Assembly (NCBI RefSeq): GCF_007673775.1
Contig: NZ_VEAF01000004.1
Span: 373,451 to 437,450, forward strand
DNA: 64,000 bases
From: Curtobacterium sp. 9128
Lineage (GTDB): Bacteria > Actinomycetota > Actinomycetes > Actinomycetales > Microbacteriaceae
Reading direction: 5' to 3'
In this document: positions 1 to 8,670 of the stretch, piece by piece
How positions within the stretch are numbered: the first letter of the stretch is position 1
Layout: each line of letters begins with the position of its first letter
The notes under the pieces: generated by a model
Seen by the model: only the letters and a program-made list of their open reading frames with translations
What the model was told of the DNA's origin: nothing
Databases searched by the model: none
Program-made: the position numbers and the translations under genes

Positions 1-48
1 GGCCTGCCATCGGGTGTCCCTCCGCTACGTCCGGAATCTCCGCCAGGT

Positions 49-627
49 GTGGGGTCCCCGCCCCGTGCGGGGTCGTCGGAGCGGGGATCGGCGACGGTCC
101 TGCTCGTCGCCGTCCTCGCCGTGACGATGGTCGCGGTCGGAGCCGTGCTGGCTGCCGCCGGCGCCCGGGTCGGGTCCGTCCGTGCGGCGTCGGCGGCGGA
201 CGCGGCAGCGCTCGCCGGTGCCGCCGCCGTCGTCGGGCTCGTGCCAGGCGGTCCGTGCGCCGCCGCAGCACGGGTCGCCCGGGCCAACGGCACGGACCTC
301 GTCGCGTGTGCTGTGCGCGGCGCAGTCGTCTGGGTCGTGGTCTCGGTCGCCGCCGGACCCGTCACCCTCCACCGCTCGGCGGTGGCCGGTCCGGCACCGG
401 TCCCTCCCGAAGCGCACGACCGGGCATCGTCCCGGTGGGCATCACCGCCACTGTGTGTATGGTGTGGCTGTCGGCCCGCCGGTCATCGATGTCCCGGTCG
501 ACCCGGACGCGTCCGCGTCCCAGGGCCGACAGCACCATCGATCAAGGAGTCACGTGCCAGGCACGAAGAAGCTCGTGATCGTCGAGAGCCCCGCGAAGGC
601 GAAGACGATCGCGCAATACCTCGGTGA
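49..627 (+). CDS. TadE/Rv3654c-like secretion-neighbourhood protein (5' end uncertain)
   Basis: The first ~115 residues look like the short TadE/Rv3654c-like proteins that follow Flp-pilus assembly genes in actinobacteria. There is a Gly/Ser/Thr-rich start, one hydrophobic helix (about residues 16-37), then an Ala-rich AASAADAAALAGAA stretch and two Cys. These are thought to be small pseudopilin-like exported proteins. The frame is open to the left window edge, and the GTG at 49 has only a weak ribosome site, so the true start may lie outside. The last ~75 residues are Arg/Pro-rich, unlike the family, and run 74 bp into topA. A frameshift or unusual tail is possible. Confidence 0.5.
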   Translation: MGSPPRAGSSERGSATVLLVAVLAVTMVAVGAVLAAAGARVGSVRAASAADAAALAGAAAVVGLVPGGPCAAAARVARANGTDLVACAVRGAVVWVVVSVAAGPVTLHRSAVAGPAPVPPEAHDRASSRWASPPLCVWCGCRPAGHRCPGRPGRVRVPGPTAPSIKESRARHEEARDRREPREGEDDRAIPR

Positions 628-3331
628 CGGATACGAAGTCCAGGCGTCAGTCGGACACATCCGGGACCTCATCGAGCCCAAGAACCTCCCGCCCGAGCTC
701 AAGAAGGGCTCCGTCGGCAAGTTCTCGGTCGACGTCGACAACGGGTTCGAGCCGTACTACGTCGTCTCCGACGCGAAGAAGAAGACCGTCGCCGAACTCA
801 GGCGCGCCCTGAAGGACGCCGACGAGCTCTACCTCGCAACTGATGAGGACCGCGAGGGCGAGGCCATCGCGTGGCACCTCCTGCAGGTGCTCAAGCCGAA
901 GGTGCCGGTCAAGCGCATGGTGTTCCACGAGATCACCAAGGAGGCGATCCAGCGTGCGCAGGAGGCCACCCGTGAGCTCGACACGGCGCTCGTCGACGCG
1001 CAGGAGACCCGCCGCATCCTCGACCGTCTCTACGGCTTCGAGGTGTCCCCGGTGCTCTGGCGGAAGGTCGGACCCGGACTGTCCGCCGGCCGCGTCCAGT
1101 CGGCGGCGACGCGTCTGGTCGTCGACCGCGAGCGCGAGCGCCTGGCGTTCGTCTCGGCGAACTACTGGGACCTGACGGCGCGCTTCGAGAAGGTCGGCGA
1201 AGGTGCGTTCTCCGCACGGATCGCCCGGGTGCAGGGCACGCGGGTCGCTTCGGGCCGCGACTTCGACGACCGCGGAACGACGACCTCGGACGCCGTCGTC
1301 CTCGACGAGGCATCGGCCACGACCCTCGCCTCGGTGCTCGAGCGTGCTGGCGATGCCGTCGTCCGCAGTGTCGACTCGAAGCCGTACACGCGTCGTCCCG
1401 CTGCGCCGTTCACCACGTCGACGCTGCAGCAGGAGGCGGCGCGCAAGCTCCGGTTCTCGGCGCGCCAGACGATGAGCGTCGCGCAGTCGCTGTACGAGAA
1501 CGGCCACATCACCTACATGCGAACCGACTCCGCGTCGCTGTCGCAGCAGGCGGTCACCGCGGCCCGGAAGCAGGCCGCCGACCTCTACGGCGCCGAGACG
1601 GTGCCGGACAAGCCCCGCAGCTACGCGGGCAAGAGCAAGAACGCCCAGGAGGCGCACGAGGCCATCCGCCCCGCAGGTGACACCTTCCGCACGCCGTCGC
1701 AGATGGAGAAGGTGCTCCGCGGCAACGACTGGAAGCTCTACGACCTGATCTGGAAGCGCACGGTCGCGTCGCAGATGGCGGACGCCAAGGGCTCGACCGC
1801 ATCGGTGGTGCTCGGCATCACCTCGACGGAGTCCGTCGAGGGCCTCGCGTCGACGGCGAACGGGACGGACGTCGAGTTCACCGCGTCGGGCACGGTCATC
1901 ACGTTCCGTGGCTTCCTCAACGCCTACGAAGAGGGCCGTGACGAAGAGCGGCACGACGCCGCCGCGAACAGTGCGGACGCCAAGCTCCCGGCGATGGCCG
2001 AGGGCGACCACCTCGGTGTCGACGACGTGGAGGCGAAGGGGCACGACACCTCGGCGCCGCCGCGCTACACGGAGGCGAGCCTGGTCAAGACGCTCGAGGA
2101 GCTCGGCATCGGCCGTCCCTCGACGTACGCCGCCATCATCTCGACCATCGTGGACCGCGGCTACGTGACCCCGCGCGGCACCTCGCTCGTGCCGAACTGG
2201 ATCGCCTTCAGCGTCGTGCGGCTGCTCGAGGACTACTTCGGTGACCTCGTGCAGTACGACTTCACGGCGGAGATGGAGAACGACCTCGACCGCATCGCGA
2301 GCGGCGACGAGGACCGTGTCGACTGGCTGAACGGGTTCTACTTCGGCGGTGGTGACCAGCGCGGGCTCCGCACGGTCATCGACAACCTCGGCGAGATCGA
2401 CGCGCGGGAGATCAACTCCGTCGAGCTCTCGCCCGGGCTCACGCTGCGCATCGGGCGCTACGGGCCGTACATCGAGACCCCGAGCGACGACCCGGAGAAG
2501 CCCCGCCGGGTCAACGTCCCCGAGGACCTCGCCCCCGACGAGCTCACCGCCGAGAAGGCACGCGAACTCGTGGAGGCGCCCGTGGTCGGCGACCGCGTCG
2601 TCGGCATCAACCCGGACTCCGGGAAAGAGGTCCTGGCGAAGGACGGCCGGTTCGGTCCGTACGTCACGGAGCGCACGCCGGAACCCGAGCCCACGGTCGA
2701 CCCCGCCACCGGTGAGGTCCTGAGCGCCGAGGGCGGCGTGAGCACCACCACCGCGACGGCCACGGCGACGAAGGCGGAGCCCGCGACCAAGGCCAAGAAG
2801 ACGACGAAGAAGGCGGCCGCGCCGAAGGAGCGCACCGCGTCCCTCTTCAAGTCGATGGACCCGCAGACCGTCGACCTCGAGACCGCGCTGAAGCTGCTCG
2901 ACCTGCCGCGCACGGTCGGGGTCGACCCGGAGTCCGGCGACGAGATCACCGCGCAGAACGGTCGCTACGGGCCCTACCTCAAGAAGGGGACGGACACCCG
3001 GACGCTCCCGAGCGAGGACGCGATCTTCGACGTCGACCTCCCGGGCGCGCTCGAGCTGTTCGCGCAGCCGAAGTACGGCGCCAAGCGTGCCGCGAGTGCC
3101 GCGCTCAAGGAGTTCGACGCCGACCCGGTCTCCGGCAAGCCGATCAAGATGAAGGACGGCCGGTTCGGTCCCTACGTCACCGACGGCGAGACGAACGCGA
3201 CCATCCCGCGCGGCGAGGAGGTCGACGCGGTCGACTTCGAACGCGCCGTCCAGCTGCTCGCCGACAAACGTGCGAAGGGCCCGGTCAAGAAGAAGACCAC
3301 GACCAGGCGCGCGCCCGCGAAGAAGAAGTGA
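554..3331 (+). CDS. topA: DNA topoisomerase I (type IA)
   Basis: Relaxes negatively supercoiled DNA by transient single-strand cleavage. The start is the GTG at 554 (AAGGAG at 544-549); the longer upstream frame has no family resemblance. The 925-aa product opens with a TOPRIM domain (KLVIVESPAKAKT, acidic DEDREGE at residues 97-103). The active-site tyrosine is Y321 in the TYMRTDS motif. The C-terminal half has three FGPYV/YGPYL-type repeats instead of Zn-finger cysteines, a Lys/Ala linker, and a Lys/Arg-rich tail ending APAKKK, as usual for actinobacterial TopA. The stop overlaps the tmk start (GTGA), so the two genes are coupled. The upstream TadE-like frame overlaps its first codons. Confidence 0.97.
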   Translation: MPGTKKLVIVESPAKAKTIAQYLGDGYEVQASVGHIRDLIEPKNLPPELKKGSVGKFSVDVDNGFEPYYVVSDAKKKTVAELRRALKDADELYLATDEDREGEAIAWHLLQVLKPKVPVKRMVFHEITKEAIQRAQEATRELDTALVDAQETRRILDRLYGFEVSPVLWRKVGPGLSAGRVQSAATRLVVDRERERLAFVSANYWDLTARFEKVGEGAFSARIARVQGTRVASGRDFDDRGTTTSDAVVLDEASATTLASVLERAGDAVVRSVDSKPYTRRPAAPFTTSTLQQEAARKLRFSARQTMSVAQSLYENGHITYMRTDSASLSQQAVTAARKQAADLYGAETVPDKPRSYAGKSKNAQEAHEAIRPAGDTFRTPSQMEKVLRGNDWKLYDLIWKRTVASQMADAKGSTASVVLGITSTESVEGLASTANGTDVEFTASGTVITFRGFLNAYEEGRDEERHDAAANSADAKLPAMAEGDHLGVDDVEAKGHDTSAPPRYTEASLVKTLEELGIGRPSTYAAIISTIVDRGYVTPRGTSLVPNWIAFSVVRLLEDYFGDLVQYDFTAEMENDLDRIASGDEDRVDWLNGFYFGGGDQRGLRTVIDNLGEIDAREINSVELSPGLTLRIGRYGPYIETPSDDPEKPRRVNVPEDLAPDELTAEKARELVEAPVVGDRVVGINPDSGKEVLAKDGRFGPYVTERTPEPEPTVDPATGEVLSAEGGVSTTTATATATKAEPATKAKKTTKKAAAPKERTASLFKSMDPQTVDLETALKLLDLPRTVGVDPESGDEITAQNGRYGPYLKKGTDTRTLPSEDAIFDVDLPGALELFAQPKYGAKRAASAALKEFDADPVSGKPIKMKDGRFGPYVTDGETNATIPRGEEVDAVDFERAVQLLADKRAKGPVKKKTTTRRAPAKKK

Positions 3332-3960
3332 CCGGTCGGTTCATCACGCTCGAGGGCGGCGACGGCGCAGGGAAGACCACCCAGGCCGAGCTGCTCACCG
3401 AGTGGCTCGAGGAGAACGGGCGGACCGTCGTCCGCACCCGCGAGCCCGGGGGGACCGACTTGGGCCTCCGCATCCGCGCGATGGTCCTGCACGAGCGCGG
3501 GCACGTCGAGCCCCGGGCCGAGGCGCTCCTGTACGCGGCCGACCGCGCCCACCACGTGGAGACGGTCGTCCGCCCGGCGATCGCGCGCGGCGACGTCGTG
3601 CTGCAGGACCGCTACATCGACTCCTCGGTCGCCTACCAGGGCGTGGCTCGCGGACTCGGGGCCGATCAGGTCAGGAGCGTCTCGGACTGGGCGGCGGACG
3701 GACTCGTCCCGGACCGGACCGTGCTGCTCGACCTCGACGTCGCCGAGGGCCGGGCGCGTGTCGCGGCGGCGCGCGGGGACGTCTTCGACCGCCTGGAGTC
3801 CGAGGCCGCCGCGTTCCACGACTCGGTCCGTGCCGCGTTCCTCGCGATGGCCGCCGACGAGCCGGAGCGGTTCCTCGTCGTCGACGCCGGTGCTCCCGCC
3901 GACGACGTCCAGCTGGCCATCCGCCGCGCCCTCGGGCCTCTCGTTGGGATCGCGCAGTGA
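3328..3960 (+). CDS. tmk: thymidylate kinase
   Basis: Phosphorylates dTMP to dTDP for DNA synthesis. The 210-aa length is typical. The P-loop is at the N-terminus (EGGDGAGKTTQAE), followed by TREPGGTD and the DRYIDSSVAYQG motif that binds dTMP. The GTG start overlaps the topA stop as GTGA, which fixes the start and implies translational coupling. The topA-tmk-holB order is common in Microbacteriaceae and groups DNA topology, dTTP supply and clamp loading. Confidence 0.96.
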   Translation: MTGRFITLEGGDGAGKTTQAELLTEWLEENGRTVVRTREPGGTDLGLRIRAMVLHERGHVEPRAEALLYAADRAHHVETVVRPAIARGDVVLQDRYIDSSVAYQGVARGLGADQVRSVSDWAADGLVPDRTVLLDLDVAEGRARVAAARGDVFDRLESEAAAFHDSVRAAFLAMAADEPERFLVVDAGAPADDVQLAIRRALGPLVGIAQ

Positions 3961-4032
3961 CCGTGGACGGATGCCCGACCAGGACCGGCGCACGATGACG
4001 CCCGCGTCGGTGGCGCCTGACAGGATGACGCC

Positions 4033-5175
4033 GTGAGCGTGTGGGACGGCCTGACCGGGCAGGAAGAAGCGGTCGCTGCCCTGCGCAGTGCCGCCGAGGC
4101 ACCCGACGGCACCGGGGGCATGACCCATTCGTGGCTGATCACCGGCCCGCCCGGATCCGGACGCTCGAACGTCGCGACGGCGTTCGCCGCGGCGCTCGTC
4201 GGGTCCGGTCCGGACGACGACCACACCCTCCGGCAGATCACCGCGCACACCCACCCCGACGTCTCGGTCCTCACGACGCAGCGGGTCATCATCACCATCG
4301 ACGAGATCCGACAGCTCGTGACGTCGTCGTACTACTCGCCGTCGGTCGGACGGTGGCGGGTCGTCATCATCGAGGACGCCGACCGCATGACGGAGCGCAC
4401 CTCGAACCTGCTGCTGAAGGCGCTCGAGGAGCCGCCGACGCGGACGGTGTGGATCCTGTGCGCCCCGAGCGAGGCCGACCTCCTGCCGACCATCCGGTCC
4501 CGCGTCCGCTCGGTCCGGCTCCGCGTCCCGGGCATCGAGTCCGTCGCCGACCTCATCGTCGCTCGCACCGGCGTCGACCGGACGCTGGCCCTGGACGCCG
4601 CCCGGCAAGCGCAGAGCCACATCGGGATGGCGCAGCGCCTCGCCACCAGTGCGGACGCCCGTGACCGCCGTCGGCGCACGCTGCAGACCGTGCTCGGCAT
4701 CCGGAGCGTCGGCGAGGCCGTGACCGCCGCGGCGGAACTCCTCGCCGTCGCCGACGAGGACGCCAAGGCCATCACCCAGCAGCGCGACGCCGAGGAACGC
4801 GACGCCGCGCTGCGGTCGCTCGGTGTCGAACCCGGCGGAACCGTGCCGCCGGCGCTCCGCTCGCAGCTCCGGGCGATGGAAGAGGACCAGAAGCGCCGGG
4901 CGACCAGGAGCCTGCGGGACGGCCTCGACCGCATCCTCGTCGACGTCTCGTCGCTGTACCGCGACCTGCTGCTCATCGGTCTGGGCGCACCGGGGGAGCC
5001 GGTGAACCTCGCGATGAAGGACGAGCTCGACCGGGCGACGGCGTCGGTGCCGCCCGCCGCCGCGCTCGAGATCCTCGACGCGATCGCCCTCGCACGGCAG
5101 CGCATCGCCGCGAACGTGGCGGCGCTCCTGGCGCTCGAGGCCATGCTCGTCACCCTGGTCCGCGCGGTCCGCTGA
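4033..5175 (+). CDS. holB: DNA polymerase III subunit delta' (clamp loader)
   Basis: AAA+ subunit of the clamp loader that puts the beta clamp on primed DNA. Walker A is GPPGSGRSN near residues 37-45. A Walker B-like VVIIEDADRM is followed by TSNLLLKALEEPP, and a sensor-type SRVRSVRLR follows. The cysteines that form the zinc module in E. coli delta' are missing; the matching stretch is HTLRQITAHTHPDV. There is no good Shine-Dalgarno. A CAGGAT hexamer lies 6 nt before the GTG, so a leaderless start is possible. It follows tmk after 72 bp. Confidence 0.9.
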   Translation: MSVWDGLTGQEEAVAALRSAAEAPDGTGGMTHSWLITGPPGSGRSNVATAFAAALVGSGPDDDHTLRQITAHTHPDVSVLTTQRVIITIDEIRQLVTSSYYSPSVGRWRVVIIEDADRMTERTSNLLLKALEEPPTRTVWILCAPSEADLLPTIRSRVRSVRLRVPGIESVADLIVARTGVDRTLALDAARQAQSHIGMAQRLATSADARDRRRRTLQTVLGIRSVGEAVTAAAELLAVADEDAKAITQQRDAEERDAALRSLGVEPGGTVPPALRSQLRAMEEDQKRRATRSLRDGLDRILVDVSSLYRDLLLIGLGAPGEPVNLAMKDELDRATASVPPAAALEILDAIALARQRIAANVAALLALEAMLVTLVRAVR

Positions 5176-5231
5176 CCCGGAGACGACCGCGCTGCCCGCC
5201 CGCTGACGGTCGGGCGTGGGAGAATCGCCCC

Positions 5232-5867
5232 ATGCCCGAAGCAGAACCCGGCCTGCGGGAACGGAAGCGACGCGCCACCCGCCTGGCGATCCAGCAGGCT
5301 GCCCTGCGCATCGCGGCCGAGGACGGCCTCGCCGCGGTCACCGTCGACGAGATCTCCCGCCGGGCCGACATCTCGCCCCGGACGTTCTTCAACTACTTCC
5401 CGAGCAAGGAGCAGGCACTCCTCGGCGAGGACCCCACCCTGCCGCACGACGACGTCGTCGACGCGTTCGTCGGTGGCGGCCCGTCCGGGGACCTGCTCGC
5501 GGACATCGGCACGCTGCTCGTCCACTCGACACAGTCGCTGATCGAGGAGCGTGGGCTCATCGAGGAACGGCAGCAGGTGCTCCGCGCGAACCCCGAGCTC
5601 TTCAGCCAGCGGATGGCGTCGATGAAGGAGTTCCAGGCCGGGCTCGAGGGCGTGATCACCCGTCGCCTCACGAACGACGACCCGGCCTTCGCCGAGGACG
5701 AGGTCGCGCTCCGCCGACGCGCCAGACTCGCGTCACTGGTCTCCCTCGCAACGCTCCGACACGCCTGGTGGGAGTGGTCCGACTCACCGGCCGAGTCCCA
5801 CCTGGTGGACGACCTGCAGCGGTCGTTCGACGAGCTCGGCGCGCTCGTTTCGCGCTCGCTCGTCTGA
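5232..5867 (+). CDS. TetR-family transcriptional regulator
   Basis: Predicted one-component repressor. Residues ~10-57 form the TetR HTH (RLAIQQAALRIAAEDGLAAV followed by the recognition segment ISPRTFFNYFPSKEQAL). The rest is a helical ligand-binding/dimerisation domain with no recognisable subfamily motif. The target is unknown. It is flanked by holB and a tRNA gene, and no transporter or enzyme sits beside it to suggest an effector. The ATG at 5232 has no strong Shine-Dalgarno; a GAGAAT hexamer lies 6 nt upstream. Confidence 0.9.
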   Translation: MPEAEPGLRERKRRATRLAIQQAALRIAAEDGLAAVTVDEISRRADISPRTFFNYFPSKEQALLGEDPTLPHDDVVDAFVGGGPSGDLLADIGTLLVHSTQSLIEERGLIEERQQVLRANPELFSQRMASMKEFQAGLEGVITRRLTNDDPAFAEDEVALRRRARLASLVSLATLRHAWWEWSDSPAESHLVDDLQRSFDELGALVSRSLV

Positions 5868-5872
5868 ACCTG

Positions 5873-5878
5873 TATAGT
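5873..5878 (+). promoter_or_regulatory. probable -10 box of the tRNA-Thr promoter
   Basis: TATAGT lies 33 nt before the mature tRNA and directly after the tetR stop codon. The -35 region is weak (TTTCGC-like, 19-nt spacing). This near-consensus -10 stands out in very GC-rich DNA. Confidence 0.45.
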
Positions 5879-5911
5879 TGTGACCCGTGCCGCTCCGGGA
5901 ACGGAGCGTCC

Positions 5912-5984
5912 GCCGCCTTAGCTCAGTCGGTAGAGCGATTCACTCGTAATGAATAGGTCGTCGGTTCGATTCCGACAGGCGGCT
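5912..5984 (+). tRNA. tRNA-Thr (anticodon CGT)
   Basis: Folds as a complete cloverleaf. The acceptor GCCGCCT (5912-5918) pairs with AGGCGGC (5977-5983), and the D-stem is GCTC/GAGC. The anticodon stem ATTCA/TGAAT holds the loop CTCGTAA, giving anticodon CGT at 5945-5947. The T-loop contains GGTTCGATTCC. It reads ACG threonine codons, which are abundant here. No CCA is encoded after the discriminator T. No integrase or partial tRNA duplicate lies nearby, so it is not an occupied integration site. Confidence 0.97.
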
Positions 5985-5990
5985 CCCCGA

Positions 5991-6021
5991 AACCCCCTTG
6001 TTCCCGCGGAACAAGGGGGTT
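5991..6021 (+). terminator. strong hairpin terminator after tRNA-Thr
   Basis: Perfect 14-bp stem (5991-6004 with 6008-6021) and CGC loop, built from AACCCCCTTGTTCC and its complement. There is no T-run, as is common in actinobacteria. It begins 7 nt after the tRNA. Confidence 0.85.
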
Positions 6022-6133
6022 CTCCCGTTCCACGGGCCGTCGTCGCCAGCTCCGAACCGGTGCGTACCGCGTGTGGCATGCTGGGACGACCGGCGGCCAT
6101 CCCGTCGGTCGTCGGTGGGGACGAGGGGGACAC

Positions 6134-8041
6134 ATGGGGGCGATCGAGTTCGACGACGCCGCGGCGAGCAACCTGGAGACGGCTGCTGGGTCGGCGGCGG
6201 ACCGGCTCCGCGGACAGAGCGGTACACGTCGCGCCGCCGCGGACGACGCATCGACGGACTTCTCCGGCGCGTACGCGGACCGGTTCGCTGCCGCGGCGCT
6301 CGCCGAGTCGACGGATCGTCCGAAGCTCGCATCCGTGCTCTCGGACCTCCGTTCGCAGGTCCGGACCGTCGCGGCCGAGGCCGAGCGTGAGCGGAAGCGG
6401 CTCGCGGACCACGCCGCGTGGGAGGCCCGCGACCAGGCTCGTCGGGTGGCGGTGGCCGCCGACACGGTGCACGCCGTGACTGCGTGGGGCGAGGGCCTGC
6501 TGGACCCGCAGCCGCCGGACACGCCGATCCGTCCGACGCCGATCGACGCGTCGTTCTCGCCGCAGGAGCGGAGCAGGTCAGCCGGCGGCGGGACCAACGG
6601 TCGGAGTTCCGCTGACCCGAGTCGGCTGCGGTCGTTCGCCAGGGAGTCGCGGGCTGCGGACACCGCCGCGAACGAGGAGCTCCATCAGCTCCAGACCGCG
6701 TGGTCGACCTTCGTCGCCACCTGTGGTTGGGCACCCGTCGACAGCGCCACGTTCCTCGGCGGCTTCGAGCGACTGCTGACCGAGAACGCGGCTGATGCAG
6801 CGTGGGCCGACCAGATCGCGGATGCGTTCGACCGGGCCGGGGGCGGTCACTCCGTCGCGGACGCCGCGCTCGACATCGTGCTGTCCGGCGCCCTCCCGAC
6901 GGCGCTCCGCGACCTGCTGGCCGCCGGGCTGTCGCCGAGCGAGGTCGCTTCGCGGTGGGGTGCGCTGGACTGGGCGGGCGGGAGCCCCGACGACGTCGCC
7001 GACCTCAAGGCCCTGCCGCTGGCGGTCCTCGCGCAGATCGGGAACCTCGAGGGGACGCCGTACTGGGCCCGCGGCGTCGCCAACCGAGCCGTGCTCGACG
7101 CTCGCCTCGCCGCCGCCGAGCGGAACCACGGCCCCGACCTCCCGGCGCTCCGTGACATCACGGCGACGCTCGACGACAAGACCCACCCAGGACCCGGCCG
7201 GACGCTGATCTCCCTCACGACCGATTCGCCGCCGCTCGCCGCGATCTCGATCGGGAACCTCGACACGGCGACGAACGTCACGTGGGCGATCCCGGGGATG
7301 GGGTCGAGCACGGAGAAGATGTCCGACTGGACCGATGCCGCGCAGAACGTCTACAACGAGCAGGCGACCGTGCACGGCGACCCGAACCACGCCGTCGTGG
7401 CGTGGATGGGGTACAAGGCGCCACCGATCCCGGGCAACGGGAACGTGGACCTCGGCGTGTTCCACTCCGACTACGCCGAGAAGGGCGCCGACCACCTCGC
7501 CGACGCCCTGCGCGGGTTCGACGCTGCGCGGAGCAACTCCCTGGTGCACACGAACGTCGTCGCCCACTCGTACGGGACGACGACCGCGTCGATCGCGCTG
7601 ACGGAGTCCGACGTGCACGTCGACACGTTCACGACCGTCGCATCGGCGGGCATCCCGGACGACATCCCGTCGGCGTCGTCGATCCACGCGACGCACATGT
7701 ACTCCGGGCAGGCGCGCGACGTCACGCCGCTCGTCGAACGCGACCAGGGCGACCAGTGGGCGCACATCGGCCGTGACCACAGCACCGACCACCACAAGGA
7801 CCCCACGGACCCGGACTTCGGCTCGACGACGTTCGGGGCCGACGGCGACGACTCGCTGAAGGGGGTGACCGACCACGGGGTGCACACCGGAGGGAACACC
7901 GGGTACCTCGACCGTGGCACCGAGTCGCTCCGGAACGTGGCCTACGCCACCACCGGGCAGCCCGACCGGATGACGGAAGCACGGCCACCGGAGCCGACGT
8001 GGTTCGATGAGCAGTACGCCCACCGGCAGCCGACGCCGTGA
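6134..8041 (+). CDS. alpha/beta-hydrolase (DUF1023-like) with helical N-terminal region
   Basis: 635 aa. The start is the ATG at 6134 (GAGGGGGA just upstream). About the first 270 residues are charged and Ala-rich, predicted helical, without signal peptide or membrane segment. This resembles the helical heads of WXG100/ESX-type substrates, although no WXG motif is seen. The C-terminal half resembles DUF1023 hydrolases: nucleophile-elbow motif AHSYGT with S479, and a late DHGVHTGGNTGYLD segment that may carry the catalytic His. Substrate is unknown. The lipoprotein gene follows 20 nt later and is probably co-transcribed. An exported effector with a membrane-anchored partner is possible, but no secretion genes are in view. 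Confidence 0.65.
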   Translation: MGAIEFDDAAASNLETAAGSAADRLRGQSGTRRAAADDASTDFSGAYADRFAAAALAESTDRPKLASVLSDLRSQVRTVAAEAERERKRLADHAAWEARDQARRVAVAADTVHAVTAWGEGLLDPQPPDTPIRPTPIDASFSPQERSRSAGGGTNGRSSADPSRLRSFARESRAADTAANEELHQLQTAWSTFVATCGWAPVDSATFLGGFERLLTENAADAAWADQIADAFDRAGGGHSVADAALDIVLSGALPTALRDLLAAGLSPSEVASRWGALDWAGGSPDDVADLKALPLAVLAQIGNLEGTPYWARGVANRAVLDARLAAAERNHGPDLPALRDITATLDDKTHPGPGRTLISLTTDSPPLAAISIGNLDTATNVTWAIPGMGSSTEKMSDWTDAAQNVYNEQATVHGDPNHAVVAWMGYKAPPIPGNGNVDLGVFHSDYAEKGADHLADALRGFDAARSNSLVHTNVVAHSYGTTTASIALTESDVHVDTFTTVASAGIPDDIPSASSIHATHMYSGQARDVTPLVERDQGDQWAHIGRDHSTDHHKDPTDPDFGSTTFGADGDDSLKGVTDHGVHTGGNTGYLDRGTESLRNVAYATTGQPDRMTEARPPEPTWFDEQYAHRQPTP

Positions 8042-8061
8042 GCGCGCCAGAAGAGAGAGCG

Positions 8062-8565
8062 ATGATCGCCAAGACCCTCGTCGCGACCGCGGTCCTCGCG
8101 GCCACGACACTCCTGTTGACCAGCTGCGGAGGAACACCGGTGCAACCGAACGAGTCGAGCGCGACGGCCGTCCAGCCCGACGACGCGAAGCAGTCCATCG
8201 TCGACTTCGTCGACCGCTCCACAGCGGCGCTCGGCGGCGACTGGAAGCCCCGACAGGGGCCGGGCCTGAGCAAGTGCACGACGGGCGCGGGCGACGACGG
8301 AGTCTCGTGGGTCTACATCGTCGACCGGTCGGACGCAGGTGACCCGAAGGCCGACGTGGACACGCTCGAGCAGCTCTGGAAGCAGCGCGGGGTGACCACG
8401 GAGCGCTACCAGAGCGGTGGCCAGGACCCGATCCTCGGGGTCCGCGGAACGGGCGGCCCGACGACCACCGTCGACTTCACCGCCGATCCCCGTGGCTACG
8501 CGATCACCGGCGAGTCCGAGTGCGCCGAAGGCGACTACGCGACGATGGTCCGAGGCGGCGCCTGA
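8062..8565 (+). CDS. small lipoprotein, unknown function
   Basis: 167 aa from the ATG at 8062, chosen because AAGAGAGAG lies just upstream. A GTG at 8038 in the same frame overlaps the previous stop but has no ribosome site. The N-terminus is a lipoprotein signal: Lys, hydrophobic ATAVLAATTLLL, lipobox LTSC, so it should be anchored outside the membrane. The mature part (~150 aa) is acidic with two further Cys and matches no family I recognise. Position directly after the hydrolase gene suggests the two act together; inhibitor, immunity protein or receptor are all guesses. Confidence 0.75.
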   Translation: MIAKTLVATAVLAATTLLLTSCGGTPVQPNESSATAVQPDDAKQSIVDFVDRSTAALGGDWKPRQGPGLSKCTTGAGDDGVSWVYIVDRSDAGDPKADVDTLEQLWKQRGVTTERYQSGGQDPILGVRGTGGPTTTVDFTADPRGYAITGESECAEGDYATMVRGGA

Positions 8566-8583
8566 CGTCGTCGACGGGGACTG

Positions 8584-8605
8584 CCCTCCACCGCAGGGTG
8601 GAGGG
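8584..8605 (+). terminator. hairpin after the lipoprotein gene
   Basis: Perfect 9-bp stem CCCTCCACC/GGTGGAGGG with GCAG loop, 18 nt after the lipoprotein stop. Likely terminator of the hydrolase-lipoprotein transcript. Confidence 0.6.
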
Positions 8606-8658
8606 TTGCATGCGGTATCTCGTACGCAAGGATGACGCGCTCGGCGCCCCGGCCCCCG

Positions 8659-8664
8659 TAGCGT
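8659..8664 (+). promoter_or_regulatory. -10 box placed for a leaderless ABC transporter mRNA
   Basis: TAGCGT ends 6 nt before the GTG of the ATPase gene, and no Shine-Dalgarno is present. TTGCAT at 8606 is too far upstream to be its -35. Confidence 0.45.
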
Positions 8665-8670
8665 GGCCGC

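Noticed and set aside
458..463. TATGGT as the topA promoter -10
   Set aside because: No credible -35 at the right spacing, so not listed as a promoter.
5912..5984. tRNA-Thr as an attachment site of an integrated element
   Set aside because: No integrase, no duplicated tRNA 3' end, and ordinary genes on both sides.
8038..8061. GTG at 8038 as lipoprotein start
   Set aside because: No ribosome site, and it would put charged residues before the signal; ATG 8062 follows a purine-rich AAGAGAGAG.
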